Below, piece by piece: positions 25,245 to 34,356 of a stretch of 51,817 bases of DNA. Made by a program: the position numbers and the translations under genes. The notes below the pieces were generated by a model. The model saw nothing but the letters and a program-made list of their open reading frames with translations. It had not been told where the DNA came from and ran no database searches. Source of the DNA: Candidatus Sumerlaeaceae bacterium (GTDB lineage Bacteria; Sumerlaeota; Sumerlaeia; Sumerlaeales; Sumerlaeaceae). The DNA is taken from the NCBI GenBank assembly GCA_026418615.1, contig JAOAAY010000005.1:1-51817 (forward strand). Reading direction: 5' to 3'. The stretch's first letter is position 1; every line of letters begins with the position of its first letter.

Positions 25245-25532
25245 GGCAACCGGATGCTTCTACAACACCCCACGCAGAATGTGCCAGCCACCGATTTCAA
25301 TGTTGGAGTCCAATGCGGGCCTCTCGTGCCGACCGCACCCGAGTCTCGGGCAATTCGACTGCGGGAAAAAGCAGTGAGCATGCCGGCCCCCGTCACTGCT
25401 GCAAACGGGAGTGAGGCACAACGCGACAAACTGCGCGAGGACCCGCCTGAGAAAACATGTTTGTTTGTTAGAGTCCCGAATTTTTCGTACGCCTGCCAAG
25501 CCATCGTCGTTGACCGCGTTCCTGCTCTGTTG

Positions 25533-26360
25533 ATGGACTTGACCCATGTCGCATCAGGAGATGACCGCGCCTTGAAGCATCAGGTGGCCGCCACGCTGGA
25601 GTCGGTGCGCGTGCTGGATCGCGAGACCTATGTGCACACTTATCTCGCTCCAGCGATTGCCGCAGATGCGCAGCCGGGGCAGTTTTTGCACATCCGCGTG
25701 TCGCACCTGACGGCGCCGTTGCTGCGGCGCCCCATCAGCATTCTCTGGAGCGATGGGCACGAACGCGTGCAGGTGCTTTTCAAGGTTGTACGGACGGGCA
25801 CCGCCCTGCTTGCCGCCAAACGCGAGGGCGAAACGGTGGATCTACTCGGTCCGCTGGGAACGCCGTTCCCCTACGACTTCGCTCGCGACGCCGTGATGGT
25901 GGCGGGCGGTTACGGCATCGCGCCTGTGTACTTTCTCGGGAAAGCCAACCGCAGCGATCACAACCGCCGCACGCTGATCTACGGGGCGCGCTCGGCGGAT
26001 CAACTGTATTTGCGGGATGAACTGAAAGAGGCGTTTGACGAAATCATTTACACGACCGAGGATGGCAGCCTCGCACGCAAGGGGCGCGTGACGGGGCCGC
26101 TTCGCGACCTGCTCGCCGCGCGCGAGAATCTCGCCCTGTACGCTTGCGGGCCGACACCGATGCTGGCCGCGGTCGCGGATGAAGCAGCCCGGGTAGCTGC
26201 GCCGCCGCCATGCTATGTTTCGATGGAAAACCAGATGGGCTGTGGATTCGGCGCCTGCCTCGGATGCGTCGTCAGGACGCACGAGGGCTTCAAAACCACC
26301 TGCAAGCAAGGGCCGGTGTTCGATGCGCGGGAGATCGTCTTCGACACAGCAGCGCGCTGA
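25533..26360 (+). CDS. pyrK: Dihydroorotate dehydrogenase B, electron transfer subunit
   Basis: A 275-residue FAD and [2Fe-2S] protein that passes electrons from PyrD (DHODB) to NAD+ in pyrimidine synthesis. The flavin-binding segment is LRRPISILWSD and the pyridine-nucleotide fold begins MVAGGYGIAPVYFL. The cluster ligands are C237, C242, C245 and C257 in MGCGFGACLGCVVRT and TTCKQGPVFDA, the complete PyrK pattern. ATG 25533 is plausible; TTG 25572 (13 bases after CAGGAG) would remove 13 residues. A much longer open frame upstream runs antisense to the rhomboid gene and is not coding. The partner pyrD is not in the window. Confidence 0.92.
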   Translation: MDLTHVASGDDRALKHQVAATLESVRVLDRETYVHTYLAPAIAADAQPGQFLHIRVSHLTAPLLRRPISILWSDGHERVQVLFKVVRTGTALLAAKREGETVDLLGPLGTPFPYDFARDAVMVAGGYGIAPVYFLGKANRSDHNRRTLIYGARSADQLYLRDELKEAFDEIIYTTEDGSLARKGRVTGPLRDLLAARENLALYACGPTPMLAAVADEAARVAAPPPCYVSMENQMGCGFGACLGCVVRTHEGFKTTCKQGPVFDAREIVFDTAAR

Positions 26361-26454
26361 CAGGTGCCCCATGGGTTCGCCGCGGAATGTCGGGCTTTAA
26401 CCCCGCATTCCTCGTCGGCGATGGCAGCCAACCCGTTGACCCGGCCCCCCGCCC

Positions 26455-27603
26455 CTACTGCGCCGCGGCGCGGGCTTTGCAGGTCGCAACCATGGTGGTG
26501 ATGTCTGAGCGCGGCGCGATGAACTGCTCGATCTCAATCAACTTGTTCGATACCACCGTCGTCCCTCGGTCGCGCACATCCAGCATGAGATGGGAAGTCG
26601 TCCGCCCCTCCATCCAGGTCGAAACGAGCGGGATACCGTCCACGATCCGGAAATTGTTCAGGTAGTAGTCGCGCGTCTGCCCAATGGTCATCTCGCTGCT
26701 GACGGCGAGATCAATTCCGCAATCAGGCCCCAACGCCCGCAGCAACTGCCCGGCATCCTCGCGCTTGTAATAGGCCATCAAAACAATGATGTCAGATTTC
26801 TTTTTTAACTCCGGCAGGTAGCGGCGAATGGCCCCCACGGGATCGGCGATGGTGACCCGCGCGCGCGGCATGGAGGTCACGCCATCGGCGACCTGTCTTG
26901 TGACGCCGATGATTCCGAGCCGCACCTGCTTTCCATTTATTAGTTTTGCTGGCACAATCCGGTATGGCTCGAAAACAGGTTGGCCGCCCTTCTCGTCCAG
27001 CACATTTGCGGAAACAAACGGCATATCGAAGGTTTCGCCGAATTTCTGCAGTGCGGGCAAGCCCAGCCCGAGGTCCGGCAAGGCGATGTTCACGGCGGAA
27101 ACACGCAGTGCCCGCAGCACTTCAAGCAGACACTCCGCCCGCGCGGCATCGGGCGGCGACACCGGCTCCCGCAGGAAGCCACCCGCATCGAGCAACACAG
27201 CCGGCGCGCCTGACGCGCGGATGAGGTCAATGATGGTGGCCTCGCGGTCAATACCGCCGGTAATGTGAGCAATGCAATTGCAGGGATCCACCGCCAGACG
27301 GCGGTTGCCGTTGTAAATGATCGAGACAACGCTGTCGAGCGACTTGGGAGGTGTCGTGGGACGAATAAAACGCTCGAGCATGGGCGTGGTCATCAGCGCC
27401 ACAGGGCGGGTAGCGGTGGTCAAGCCGGCGGTTGCTGTTGAAACGGTTGTAGGAGTGGTGACGGCCGCAGCGCCGGAAGCAGTCGTCTCCGGGGTCGCCG
27501 CGATCTGCAACGCGGGAATCGCAAGCGCCCCGATCGCAAGCCCTGTACGCACTGCCGCAGCACTGACCAGAAGCCTGAATCGCGCTGAGAACTGAACCAA
27601 CAT
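26455..27603 (-). CDS. Exported UshA-like protein lacking metal-ligand motifs
   Basis: A 382-residue exported protein. The N-terminus (LVQFSARFRLLVSAAAVRTGLAIGALAIPA region) is a signal peptide or anchor, followed by an Ala/Thr-rich linker (about 40-80). The rest aligns by eye with the metallophosphoesterase domain of UshA/5'-nucleotidases: PAVLLDAGGFL for LLSGGD, NIALPDLGLGLPALQKF for the GNHEFD block, MPFVSANVL, GGQPVFEPYRI, QVRLGIIGVT and a late DLAVSSEM where GGHSH is expected. Asp, Asn and His metal ligands are replaced at each position, so catalysis is doubtful. PCNCIAHITGGIDREA is a motif of a related family. ATG 27603 is chosen because AAGGAG lies 8 bases upstream. Confidence 0.72.
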   Translation of the reverse strand: MLVQFSARFRLLVSAAAVRTGLAIGALAIPALQIAATPETTASGAAAVTTPTTVSTATAGLTTATRPVALMTTPMLERFIRPTTPPKSLDSVVSIIYNGNRRLAVDPCNCIAHITGGIDREATIIDLIRASGAPAVLLDAGGFLREPVSPPDAARAECLLEVLRALRVSAVNIALPDLGLGLPALQKFGETFDMPFVSANVLDEKGGQPVFEPYRIVPAKLINGKQVRLGIIGVTRQVADGVTSMPRARVTIADPVGAIRRYLPELKKKSDIIVLMAYYKREDAGQLLRALGPDCGIDLAVSSEMTIGQTRDYYLNNFRIVDGIPLVSTWMEGRTTSHLMLDVRDRGTTVVSNKLIEIEQFIAPRSDITTMVATCKARAAAQ

Positions 27604-27789
27604 GCCCCGTGCTCCTTTTAACCTTACTCTGCTTATGCCAGACGCAAGACGGTGACGCATGATTCGCCACACGACTGCCAAACCTGCGCATGTACCACCG
27701 TTGGGTAAAGCACGAAGTGTCGCGGTTTAACAATCCACGGTGAAGCCTAAAGACTCTCTTGCTTTGCGACCTGAGAACGACCCGGGACG

Positions 27790-28191
27790 GTGGCACGATT
27801 CCGCGTCTTGAGCCCGCGCAGTTGTGGCGGTCCGGGCGCATCGGGCGCCCGAGTCAGGGCACGACCGTGCGTACTCTTGTCATTGTATTGCTCCGTGTGC
27901 CTGCCGCTGCTGCCGGTGCGCGCGCACAGGGCGTCGTCCGCGGCGGTCCTTTGCCCGAACCTCGTGGCTGACAATCGCCCAGACCTGTATGTCACCGGCA
28001 CCTGTGATACGCGCGGGGACAATGAGTTGCTGAACCCCGCGTTGCACAGTCTCCTTGAGGACCGCTTTGTGGTGCTCCGGCTCGGCTGGACCGGCCCGGA
28101 CAACGCCGGCAACATGGCTGGGCCATCGCGTCAACGCACATGGGACCGTGCGATGTGCTTGACTCTGACACGACTATCATGGTCAAAATAG
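27790..28191 (+). CDS. Doubtful small ORF or gene remnant
   Basis: This lies in a 702-base stretch (27604-28305) with no firmly supported gene. From GTG 27790 the frame reads 133 residues. Only the middle part (NRPDLYVTGTCDTRGDNELL to FVVLRLGWTGPDNAG, about 27967-28110) has coding-like third-position GC and a protein-like pattern. The first 35 and last 20 residues look random, and a neighbouring frame encodes a signal-peptide-like RTLVIVLLRVPAAAAGARA at 27865-27920. No ribosome site or family match was recognised. It may be a decayed secreted protein or chance. Bases 27604-27789 hold the leader of the upstream divergent gene and nothing else that I can identify. Confidence 0.25.
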   Translation: MARFRVLSPRSCGGPGASGARVRARPCVLLSLYCSVCLPLLPVRAHRASSAAVLCPNLVADNRPDLYVTGTCDTRGDNELLNPALHSLLEDRFVVLRLGWTGPDNAGNMAGPSRQRTWDRAMCLTLTRLSWSK

Positions 28192-28305
28192 GTTTAGCGC
28201 GGCGTGCGGCCATGCACGGGAATGAGGCTCCGGGCGATCGGCTCGACCCTTGCCCCTTGTGCGCGACCTCAGGCCATTGCGAGTACAAGCGTGGAGGATA
28301 AAGCC

Positions 28306-28776
28306 ATGACTGTCGCCGCAAGAATCCAATCATTGCTCGAGACAGCCGGCGTGCGGTATCTCGTGGAAGCGCACCCCCCGGCTTTCACGGCGCAAGAGGT
28401 GGCCGAGGCCACCCATGTTGCAGGTCGCGAGATGGTTAAGACCGTCATTGCCGTCGTGGACGGCGCGCATGTCATGTTGGCCCTGCCGGCGACGGCTCGG
28501 GTAGATCTGACATTGCTCAAGCGTCATTTGGGCGCACAGAGCGCACGCCTCGCGGATGAGGCTGAATTTGCGCGCGACTTCCCCGATTGCGAACTCGGTG
28601 CGATGCCGCCGTTTGGCCAGCCGTACGGGTTGCGCCTGATCGCCTCCACGGCGCTTGCCTCGGACGAGGAAATCACCTTCAACGCCGGGAACCACCGCGA
28701 AGTCATCCGGATAAGCCGCGAGGATTGGGAACGGATCGCAAATCCTGAATGGGCCGTCTTCACCGCGCCCCGTTAG
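28306..28776 (+). CDS. YbaK/EbsC-family aminoacyl-tRNA deacylase
   Basis: A 156-residue protein of the YbaK/ProX superfamily, which hydrolyses mischarged tRNAs in trans. Visible landmarks are EAHPPAFTAQEVAEATHV, the conserved Lys in GREMVKTVIAVVDG, MLALPATARVDLTLLK, the GAMPPFGQPYGLRLI loop and the terminal FNAGNHREVIRISREDWERI segment. The variant with AHP and FNAGNHREVI is widespread and often annotated simply as YbaK/EbsC; specificity (Cys-tRNA-Pro, Ala-tRNA-Pro or other) cannot be told. ATG 28306 has GGAGG 8 bases upstream, so longer starts are rejected. It stands 80 bases before a secreted peptidase gene on the same strand; a functional link is not evident. Confidence 0.88.
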   Translation: MTVAARIQSLLETAGVRYLVEAHPPAFTAQEVAEATHVAGREMVKTVIAVVDGAHVMLALPATARVDLTLLKRHLGAQSARLADEAEFARDFPDCELGAMPPFGQPYGLRLIASTALASDEEITFNAGNHREVIRISREDWERIANPEWAVFTAPR

Positions 28777-28855
28777 CATAGCCCTTCCGGCTTGCACCGC
28801 GGCAACCTGTGCCGGCATGCTTCACGGCATCGAATAGGGTTGTGGTGATGGTCCC

Positions 28856-30049
28856 ATGTTGCGTGTTGCGTTTGTTTTCGTGTGGCTGGGTGCGCTGTGG
28901 CAGGCTGGGTGGGCGCAGGAAAACCGTTTGGGTAATCCGCCGGGCACGGTTGACCGGCTTGTTGTGATTGAGGGCGCACAGGCCCTCTTGTCGCGGGCAG
29001 CGCGCTCGGACGGCATCGAGGCGTCGCCTGATGGCAGCGGGGTGCAACTGGCCGCGGGTGCCACGGCGGGAGTCCTCGAATTGAAACCCGTGGCGCCAGA
29101 AATTCCCTTCAACGAAGTGCTTCCGTCGTGGAATGGCTACGCGCCCGAAGGCACTGGCTTTCGCGTGTCGCTCAGCGCGGGGCGCACGGGCTGGTTTGAG
29201 GCGGGAACTTGGGGTTCTGTTCCAAACACTCCGGAAAAGAGGTCAACACTTGCCCTGACGGGCGGTTCCTATTTTCTCGACTATCTTGTGCTCGAGCAGC
29301 CCGCGAAAACGGTTGCTGTGCGCGTGGAGTTATTTCGCCCCGAACCATCCGCGCCGTCGCCCGTGGTTCGCCTGATCGCGTTGGCTCTGACAAACTCCAC
29401 GGGCGATCGCCGTCTTGCCAAACGCTTTGGGGCTGGCAAGCCCGCCGTTTCGGCTGCACTCGCCCGACTCGAGACGACGCGCTCCGCCACAGTGCCCTTT
29501 CGGTCGCAGGTTGTGCCCAACACAAAGTGGATCGGTCGCCTTTGTTCTCCGGCCTCCGTGGCATCGGCGCTCGAACATTTCGGAGTCAACCTCCCCACAC
29601 AGGAGGTGGCCGCCAAGGTGTACGACCCCTCTTGCGACATGTTTGGCGTCTGGCACCGCAACATTCAGGGGGCTGCGCAGATGGGCCTCCGCGGCTACCT
29701 GCGGCGGTTTCGCAATTTCGATGATGTTGCCGAGGAACTCGCACGCGGGTCCGTCATTGCCGCCTCCATCCGTTTCAAATTCGGAGAACTCGACCCTCGC
29801 CATCTGCCGCGGATGTACCAAAAGCGCGGTACGGAAGGCCATATTATCGTTGTGGAAGGATTTGCCCCCGGCGGCGGCGTGATTGTCCACGATTCGGCAT
29901 CCAAAGATTTCGGCCGCCACAATGTGTGGCGGCAGGAAGACTTGGCCAAGGCTTGGTTTGACAAGGGCGGCGTGGCCTATGTGTTCACCGGACTTGCTGC
30001 AGGAGCGAAAAAGGCGCCAGCGTCACAACGCGACGCCAAAGTCAGATAA
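28856..30049 (+). CDS. Secreted C39-like peptidase family protein
   Basis: A 397-residue exported protein with a signal peptide (MLRVAFVFVWLGALWQAGWA). Residues 90-215 form a beta-rich domain that resembles the carbohydrate/ligand-like module often preceding this peptidase. The C-terminal papain-like domain (peptidase_C39_2 type) begins near VPFRSQVVPNTKWIGRLCSP. The likely catalytic Cys is C230 in RLCSPASVASALEHFG, the His is H329 in GTEGHIIVVEGF, and the Asp lies in VIVHDSASKDFG. Bacterial members cleave peptides or act as transglutaminase-like enzymes outside the cytoplasm. The 3' end overlaps the convergent TlpA-like gene by 8 bases. Confidence 0.83.
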   Translation: MLRVAFVFVWLGALWQAGWAQENRLGNPPGTVDRLVVIEGAQALLSRAARSDGIEASPDGSGVQLAAGATAGVLELKPVAPEIPFNEVLPSWNGYAPEGTGFRVSLSAGRTGWFEAGTWGSVPNTPEKRSTLALTGGSYFLDYLVLEQPAKTVAVRVELFRPEPSAPSPVVRLIALALTNSTGDRRLAKRFGAGKPAVSAALARLETTRSATVPFRSQVVPNTKWIGRLCSPASVASALEHFGVNLPTQEVAAKVYDPSCDMFGVWHRNIQGAAQMGLRGYLRRFRNFDDVAEELARGSVIAASIRFKFGELDPRHLPRMYQKRGTEGHIIVVEGFAPGGGVIVHDSASKDFGRHNVWRQEDLAKAWFDKGGVAYVFTGLAAGAKKAPASQRDAKVR

Positions 30050-30590
30050 ACGACTCGAGTTCGTTCGCGATTGTTTCCAATTCCCGCGGATGGAATCCAA
30101 CCATCAGCCTTTGAATCTTATGGTCACGATCGGCGAGCAATGACCTGGGGATGGACGAGCCGCCAATCGTCCCGGCATAAGACATGTCCTCGTCCACCAG
30201 CACAGTGAACTCCAAACCCTCCCGCTTCACAAACTTGCGCACCGTGGCGGCATCCTCGCCACTCGACACGGCCACAATGGCAAGGCTCTTGCCGCGGAAC
30301 CGCGGCAGAAGTTCTTTTTGAATCGCCGCAAGTTCCGCCTTGCAGGGGGGGCACCAAGTGGCGAACCGCACCAGCAGGATGGGCCGGCCAGCGAAGTCCG
30401 ACAGGGAGACCGTATTGCCCTCCGTGTCCTTCAAAGAAAACGCCGGTAAAGCATCACCCACTGCAACTTTCCAGTTGTCGCTGGATGGAGAACCGCGCCT
30501 CGCCCTGTCCGAGCATGCTTGCAGATAAGCGGTCGCCACAAACAGACAGACCAATATCGCGACACCTTGGGCAAGATCGCGCAAGCGCAT
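30042..30590 (-). CDS. TlpA/ResA-like thioredoxin lipoprotein
   Basis: A 182-residue redox protein. The N-terminus is a signal peptide with a possible lipobox ending at C26 (TAYLQAC), so the protein is probably lipid-anchored and faces the periplasm. The thioredoxin fold carries the redox motif W79-C-P-P-C83 in VRFATWCPPCKAEL, and the cis-Pro is in GGSSIPRSLL. The first strand, VGDALPAFSLKDTEGN, and SLSDFAGRPILLV are typical of TlpA/ResA thiol-disulfide oxidoreductases used in cytochrome c maturation or reduction of exported disulfides. ATG 30590 gives a signal peptide of normal length; a GTG 13 codons upstream (30629) would give an atypically long one. No cytochrome maturation gene is close. 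Confidence 0.87.
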   Translation of the reverse strand: MRLRDLAQGVAILVCLFVATAYLQACSDRARRGSPSSDNWKVAVGDALPAFSLKDTEGNTVSLSDFAGRPILLVRFATWCPPCKAELAAIQKELLPRFRGKSLAIVAVSSGEDAATVRKFVKREGLEFTVLVDEDMSYAGTIGGSSIPRSLLADRDHKIQRLMVGFHPRELETIANELESFI

Positions 30591-30660
30591 TCGTTTTGTT
30601 CCCGAATCTGATTTTAGATTTGTACCCACGGATTATTTCACCGTGACAGGTTCGTGAATG

Positions 30661-30699
30661 CTGCGGGTCTTCATGTTTCTCTTTTCATGTTTCCCGCAG
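30661..30699. repeat. Inverted repeat with internal direct repeat
   Basis: CTGCGGG (30661-30667) and CCCGCAG (30693-30699) flank a 25-base AT-rich loop containing TTCATGTTTC twice (about 30670 and 30685). It lies between the glycosyltransferase stop and the TlpA start. There is no U-tract, so it may be an mRNA structure or a protein site rather than a simple terminator. Confidence 0.4.
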
Positions 30700-30777
30700 G
30701 CCCGGCGCGATTGCGTTGTCGCGCTACTGGAACGAAGCCCTCCGGCAGTGGACACGCAGGTCAGCGGTCGTGGGCTG

Positions 30778-32298
30778 TCAAATCTTGCCCAGACGCTTGT
30801 TGATTTCGATCCGGCGCCGGAGGGCATTCAGGCGCGCGTTGTTTTTGTTGCGCACCTTCATCAGCGGATCCCGAGTCACATCAGTGTTGTCCGGGTGCCG
30901 ACGGTAGCGGTACAAGACATGGTGGACCCGATCGACATCGTACTTCTCGCCGACCTTCAGCACCATGTCGTAGTCCTCGCCGAAGTTACCGAAGTTTTCC
31001 TCGTCGTAATAGCCCATTTCTTCGAGGACGACCTTGGGAAAAACGCGCAAGGCGCCCGCCCCATCGCGTCGAAGAATTTGGTTGCGCGAGTAACCGGCAT
31101 GAGTGACAGGCGCCACGCCCTCGACCCGGCTGCGGTCCTCTTCCATCAATTCGTAATAGGAAATTGCGAGGCCGCACTTGGGGTGTGTCTCCATGTGACC
31201 GACCATCTTTTCCAGCGTATCGGGCGTGTACTCGTCGTCTGAGTCGAGTTGGCAAATATATTTTCCGGCTGCCATGCGGATTCCGGTGTTCAGCGCATAG
31301 GCGATGGACGGCCCTTTTTGCACGACCAGTTTCACCCGGGCATCCTTGTCCACATATTTCCGAACTTCCTCAATCGTACCGTCTGTCGAGCCGTTGTCCA
31401 CCACGATGATTTCGAAGTCGCTGAAAGTTCCCTCCAAGACCCGCTCGATGGCGTTTCCAATAAACCGTTTGCGATTCAGGATCGGTATCACTACGCTGGC
31501 TTTTACACGATACGGACGCTCAGGATAGGGTACGGGGACGGTGTCGTGATCAATCCAGGCTCCGCGCCGGCGCAGCATTTTCTCAAACACGCTGGTGATC
31601 TCTGCCTCAAGATCGGGCGGATAGAAGACATAGGAAAAGCCGCCCAGTTTGCCTTTGCCGGGCGAGTAGAGCGCCTTGGGTGCCGTATCCGCACCGGCAT
31701 CTGACGGCGGCAGCACCACCTCGTACAGGTCCGCATCCACAAGTTCGAGCGTGTGCGCGTCGGTGAGTTTCAGATCCACATCGTATTCCGCCGCGTGAAC
31801 CAGCGATTCGTCAAACCCTCCGATTTCTTTCAGCCGCGCCTCGCGGTAAATCTTTACATAACCAAAATCGAACCGCTCATGGACCGCACCCTCGTGAGGG
31901 TAGAGTTGATTGAATACGGTTGTTCCGTCCGGCTTGCGTTCCGAGTAGCAGGAATACAGGCATGCCGCCTGCGGGCGGTTGGAGAATTCCTCGGCAAAAC
32001 GCGCGAGCGCCTCCGGCCTCAGCAGCACCCCCGGCGGAAGCACCGTGACATATCCGGCCGAGTTATGCCCCATGGCCCAGTTGATCATCCGGGCCAATGT
32101 GTCGAGGCGTTCCGGACACAGTTTCACTCGCTCGTCTGCGGCCTCAGCGACCAGTTTCTTGCCGGTTTCCTGCGATTCCGTCAGGTCAACCACCTGACAG
32201 ACCCAGTCGCGGTGTGACTGTTGTTTGAGACGCTCCAACCCCTCGCGCAGAAGATCCTCCGGACCCGCAGCCGGATATAGAATCGCAAACTTCGACAT
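30778..32298 (-). CDS. Tandem GT-A glycosyltransferase (family 2)
   Basis: A 506-residue cytosolic or peripheral protein with two GT-A-like halves. The C-terminal half (from about 266, VKASVVIPILNRKRFIGNAI) is a clear family 2 transferase: DNGSTDG, then LDSDDEYTP (residues 351-359) as the DXD metal/nucleotide site, and FGNFGEDYDMVLKVGEKYDV with the catalytic-base ED. The N-terminal half (1-190) has a similar fold pattern (FAILYPAAGPEDLLREGLERL, GGFDESLVHAAEYDVDLKL) but has PPGV where the DXD should be, so it may be inactive. The role is probably sugar transfer in surface polysaccharide or glycoprotein assembly; donor and acceptor are unknown. ATG 32298 has GGGAGAG upstream. It is divergent from the AAA+ gene. 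Confidence 0.86.
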   Translation of the reverse strand: MSKFAILYPAAGPEDLLREGLERLKQQSHRDWVCQVVDLTESQETGKKLVAEAADERVKLCPERLDTLARMINWAMGHNSAGYVTVLPPGVLLRPEALARFAEEFSNRPQAACLYSCYSERKPDGTTVFNQLYPHEGAVHERFDFGYVKIYREARLKEIGGFDESLVHAAEYDVDLKLTDAHTLELVDADLYEVVLPPSDAGADTAPKALYSPGKGKLGGFSYVFYPPDLEAEITSVFEKMLRRRGAWIDHDTVPVPYPERPYRVKASVVIPILNRKRFIGNAIERVLEGTFSDFEIIVVDNGSTDGTIEEVRKYVDKDARVKLVVQKGPSIAYALNTGIRMAAGKYICQLDSDDEYTPDTLEKMVGHMETHPKCGLAISYYELMEEDRSRVEGVAPVTHAGYSRNQILRRDGAGALRVFPKVVLEEMGYYDEENFGNFGEDYDMVLKVGEKYDVDRVHHVLYRYRRHPDNTDVTRDPLMKVRNKNNARLNALRRRIEINKRLGKI

Positions 32299-32554
32299 CG
32301 TGGGCTCTCCCTTCCGCTTATGAGACCGCTTTAGCCCGGTTCGCGCCGACACCGAATCCGCTCACCGGCGATCGTGGTTCTCGCACACAGGAAACGGAAC
32401 GCAAGACAAAGCATTTGGCCGTATCTCGCGAACGGCGCGCCACGGCCGACTTGTCAAACGACAAGCGGTCGGATCACGCCGGGCCTGTTCGGCGATTGAC
32501 CCTGCGGATGGTTTGCGCCCAGATGGTCTCCTATCTCTCGAGGAGTGGCCTGCC

Positions 32555-34345
32555 ATGGCCGTTACCCGTGAAAGCGCAAGCATGACTTCCAAGGCACCGC
32601 GACATGCGGCAGATTCGGCCGGCATCGAGGTGCTTGTGCGCGCCCGCTACCCGCTGCTCTATGTCGTGACTTGGGAAGAGGAGCGGGCCTTGGCCGAGAT
32701 GCTGGAGGTGGCTAACGCGCTCAACAAAAAGATTTACCATTGGACCATTGTGCAGGGACTGGCGCGCTATCGCCCGGCGGTGGAGGGAGCCGTAGAGGGC
32801 AGAAAAGGCACAAAGGATCCGCTCGTGGCGTTGCGCGAGGTCGTAGCCACGATGGAGCCGGCCATTTTTGTTTTTTCGGATTTCCACAATTTTATTGGTG
32901 ACTCGTCGGTCAAGCGCACGCTGCGCGACCTTGCGACCATGCTCCGGTCCACCTTGTCCACCGTCGTCCTGCTCTCTCCCGTTCTGAAGATCCCCGAAGA
33001 ACTGGAGAAAGATCTCACCATCGTGGACTTTCCCCTGCCGGGCCGGCCGCAACTGGAGGGCCTGCTGGAACAGATCGCTCGCGACATCGCCGACAATCCG
33101 GCGCTGAGCGTTGATCTGAGCGCGGAGTCGCGCGAGGCTGTGGTGAATGCGGCGGTCGGGTTGACGCTCAACGAGGCGGAAAATGTGTTTGCTAAGACAC
33201 TGGTGCTGTCGCAGCGGCTCGACGCAGCCCAGGCACCGCTCATCTATGGCGAGAAGAAACAAATCGTCCGAAAGAGCGGCCTGTTGGAATATATCGAGGT
33301 GGAAGAGACGCTGAGCAGCGTCGGCGGCCTCGACCGTCTAAAGGCTTGGATTGCCAAGCGCCGCCATGCGATGGATCCTCGGGCCCGCGAGTTCGGCCTC
33401 CCGCCCCCGCGCGGCGTGCTGTTGGTGGGGGTGCAGGGCTGCGGCAAAAGCCTCGCGGCCAAGGCCACTGCCAACGAATTGCAATATCCGCTGCTGCGGA
33501 TGGATGTGGGCCGGCTGTTCAGCAAAATGGTGGGAGAAACCGAGTTCAACATTCGCCGCGCGCTGAGTATTGCCGAGACCGTGGCACCGGTGGTCTTGTG
33601 GATAGACGAGATCGAGAAAGGGCTGAGCGGCGTAAAGTCCTCAGGTGCCAGCGACGCCGGGACGACTTCCCGCGTCTTCGGCACGATTATCACTTGGCTG
33701 CAGGAGAAACGCTCGCCGGTTTTCGTGATCGCCACCGCCAACGAGATTGAGGATTTGCCGCCGGAAATCCTGCGTAAAGGCCGCTTCGACGAAATCTTTT
33801 TCGTGGACTTGCCGTCCGAGGAAGAGCGGCGCGAGATCTTTGCCATCCACCTTGCAAAACGCGGCCGTGATCCGGGGCGGTTTGACCTCGGCCTGCTTGC
33901 ACGCGAGAGCGAGGGGTTTTCAGGGGCTGAGATCGAGCAGGCCGTCGTGGAGGCTCTGTTCAATGTTTACGGGGTGAAAGACGACATCGAGACCGCCGAT
34001 GTGTTTTTTGTCCTGAAGAATGTCGTGCCGCTCAGCCAAACGATGCGCCAGTCCATCACAGCCCGGCGCATGTGGGCCATTGGCCGCACCGTTAACGCCA
34101 GTTCGCTCTCCGATGTCCTCGAATCACTTGAGCGTCCGGTCGCCGACGACGCCCGCCGTGAGCAATACTACGCGGAGTACCTGATGCTGGCGCGGAGTGC
34201 CGGGCCGGAGGTGCGTTACGAGGTGGAGAGGTTCCTCGGGGCGTTTCCCGACAAAACGGCCGACCCCGAGCGAATGAAGATCTATCTCGCGGATTTCCGC
34301 CGGCTCAGCACTTTGGCCGCGGGGTTGCTCCGACCGGCCGAATAA
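32555..34345 (+). CDS. AAA+ ATPase, Ycf46-like
   Basis: A 596-residue AAA+ protein of the Ycf46-like family. Residues 20-230 are the family-specific N-terminal domain ([21 protein letters not shown], then [11 protein letters not shown]). The ATPase module has Walker A GVQGCGKS (292-299), Walker [11 protein letters not shown] (D351, E352), sensor 1 [14 protein letters not shown], the arginine-finger region [14 protein letters not shown] and the lid [20 protein letters not shown] helical tail of about 90 residues follows, longer than in Ycf46. The family occurs in plastids, cyanobacteria and many bacteria, commonly near DUF1257 (Ycf35) and DUF2997 genes; its function is not settled. ATG 32555 has AGGAG 9 bases upstream. 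A Ycf35-like gene lies 2.8 kb downstream on the same strand. Confidence 0.9.
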   Translation: MAVTRESASMTSKAPRHAADSAGIEVLVRARYPLLYVVTWEEERALAEMLEVANALNKKIYHWTIVQGLARYRPAVEGAVEGRKGTKDPLVALREVVATMEPAIFVFSDFHNFIGDSSVKRTLRDLATMLRSTLSTVVLLSPVLKIPEELEKDLTIVDFPLPGRPQLEGLLEQIARDIADNPALSVDLSAESREAVVNAAVGLTLNEAENVFAKTLVLSQRLDAAQAPLIYGEKKQIVRKSGLLEYIEVEETLSSVGGLDRLKAWIAKRRHAMDPRAREFGLPPPRGVLLVGVQGCGKSLAAKATANELQYPLLRMDVGRLFSKMVGETEFNIRRALSIAETVAPVVLWIDEIEKGLSGVKSSGASDAGTTSRVFGTIITWLQEKRSPVFVIATANEIEDLPPEILRKGRFDEIFFVDLPSEEERREIFAIHLAKRGRDPGRFDLGLLARESEGFSGAEIEQAVVEALFNVYGVKDDIETADVFFVLKNVVPLSQTMRQSITARRMWAIGRTVNASSLSDVLESLERPVADDARREQYYAEYLMLARSAGPEVRYEVERFLGAFPDKTADPERMKIYLADFRRLSTLAAGLLRPAE

Positions 34346-34356
34346 GGCCTGCCGGG

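Noticed and set aside
24876-25532. Long N-terminal extension of pyrK
   Set aside because: The frame stays open but runs antisense through the rhomboid gene and is not similar to PyrK; the conserved region starts after 25533.
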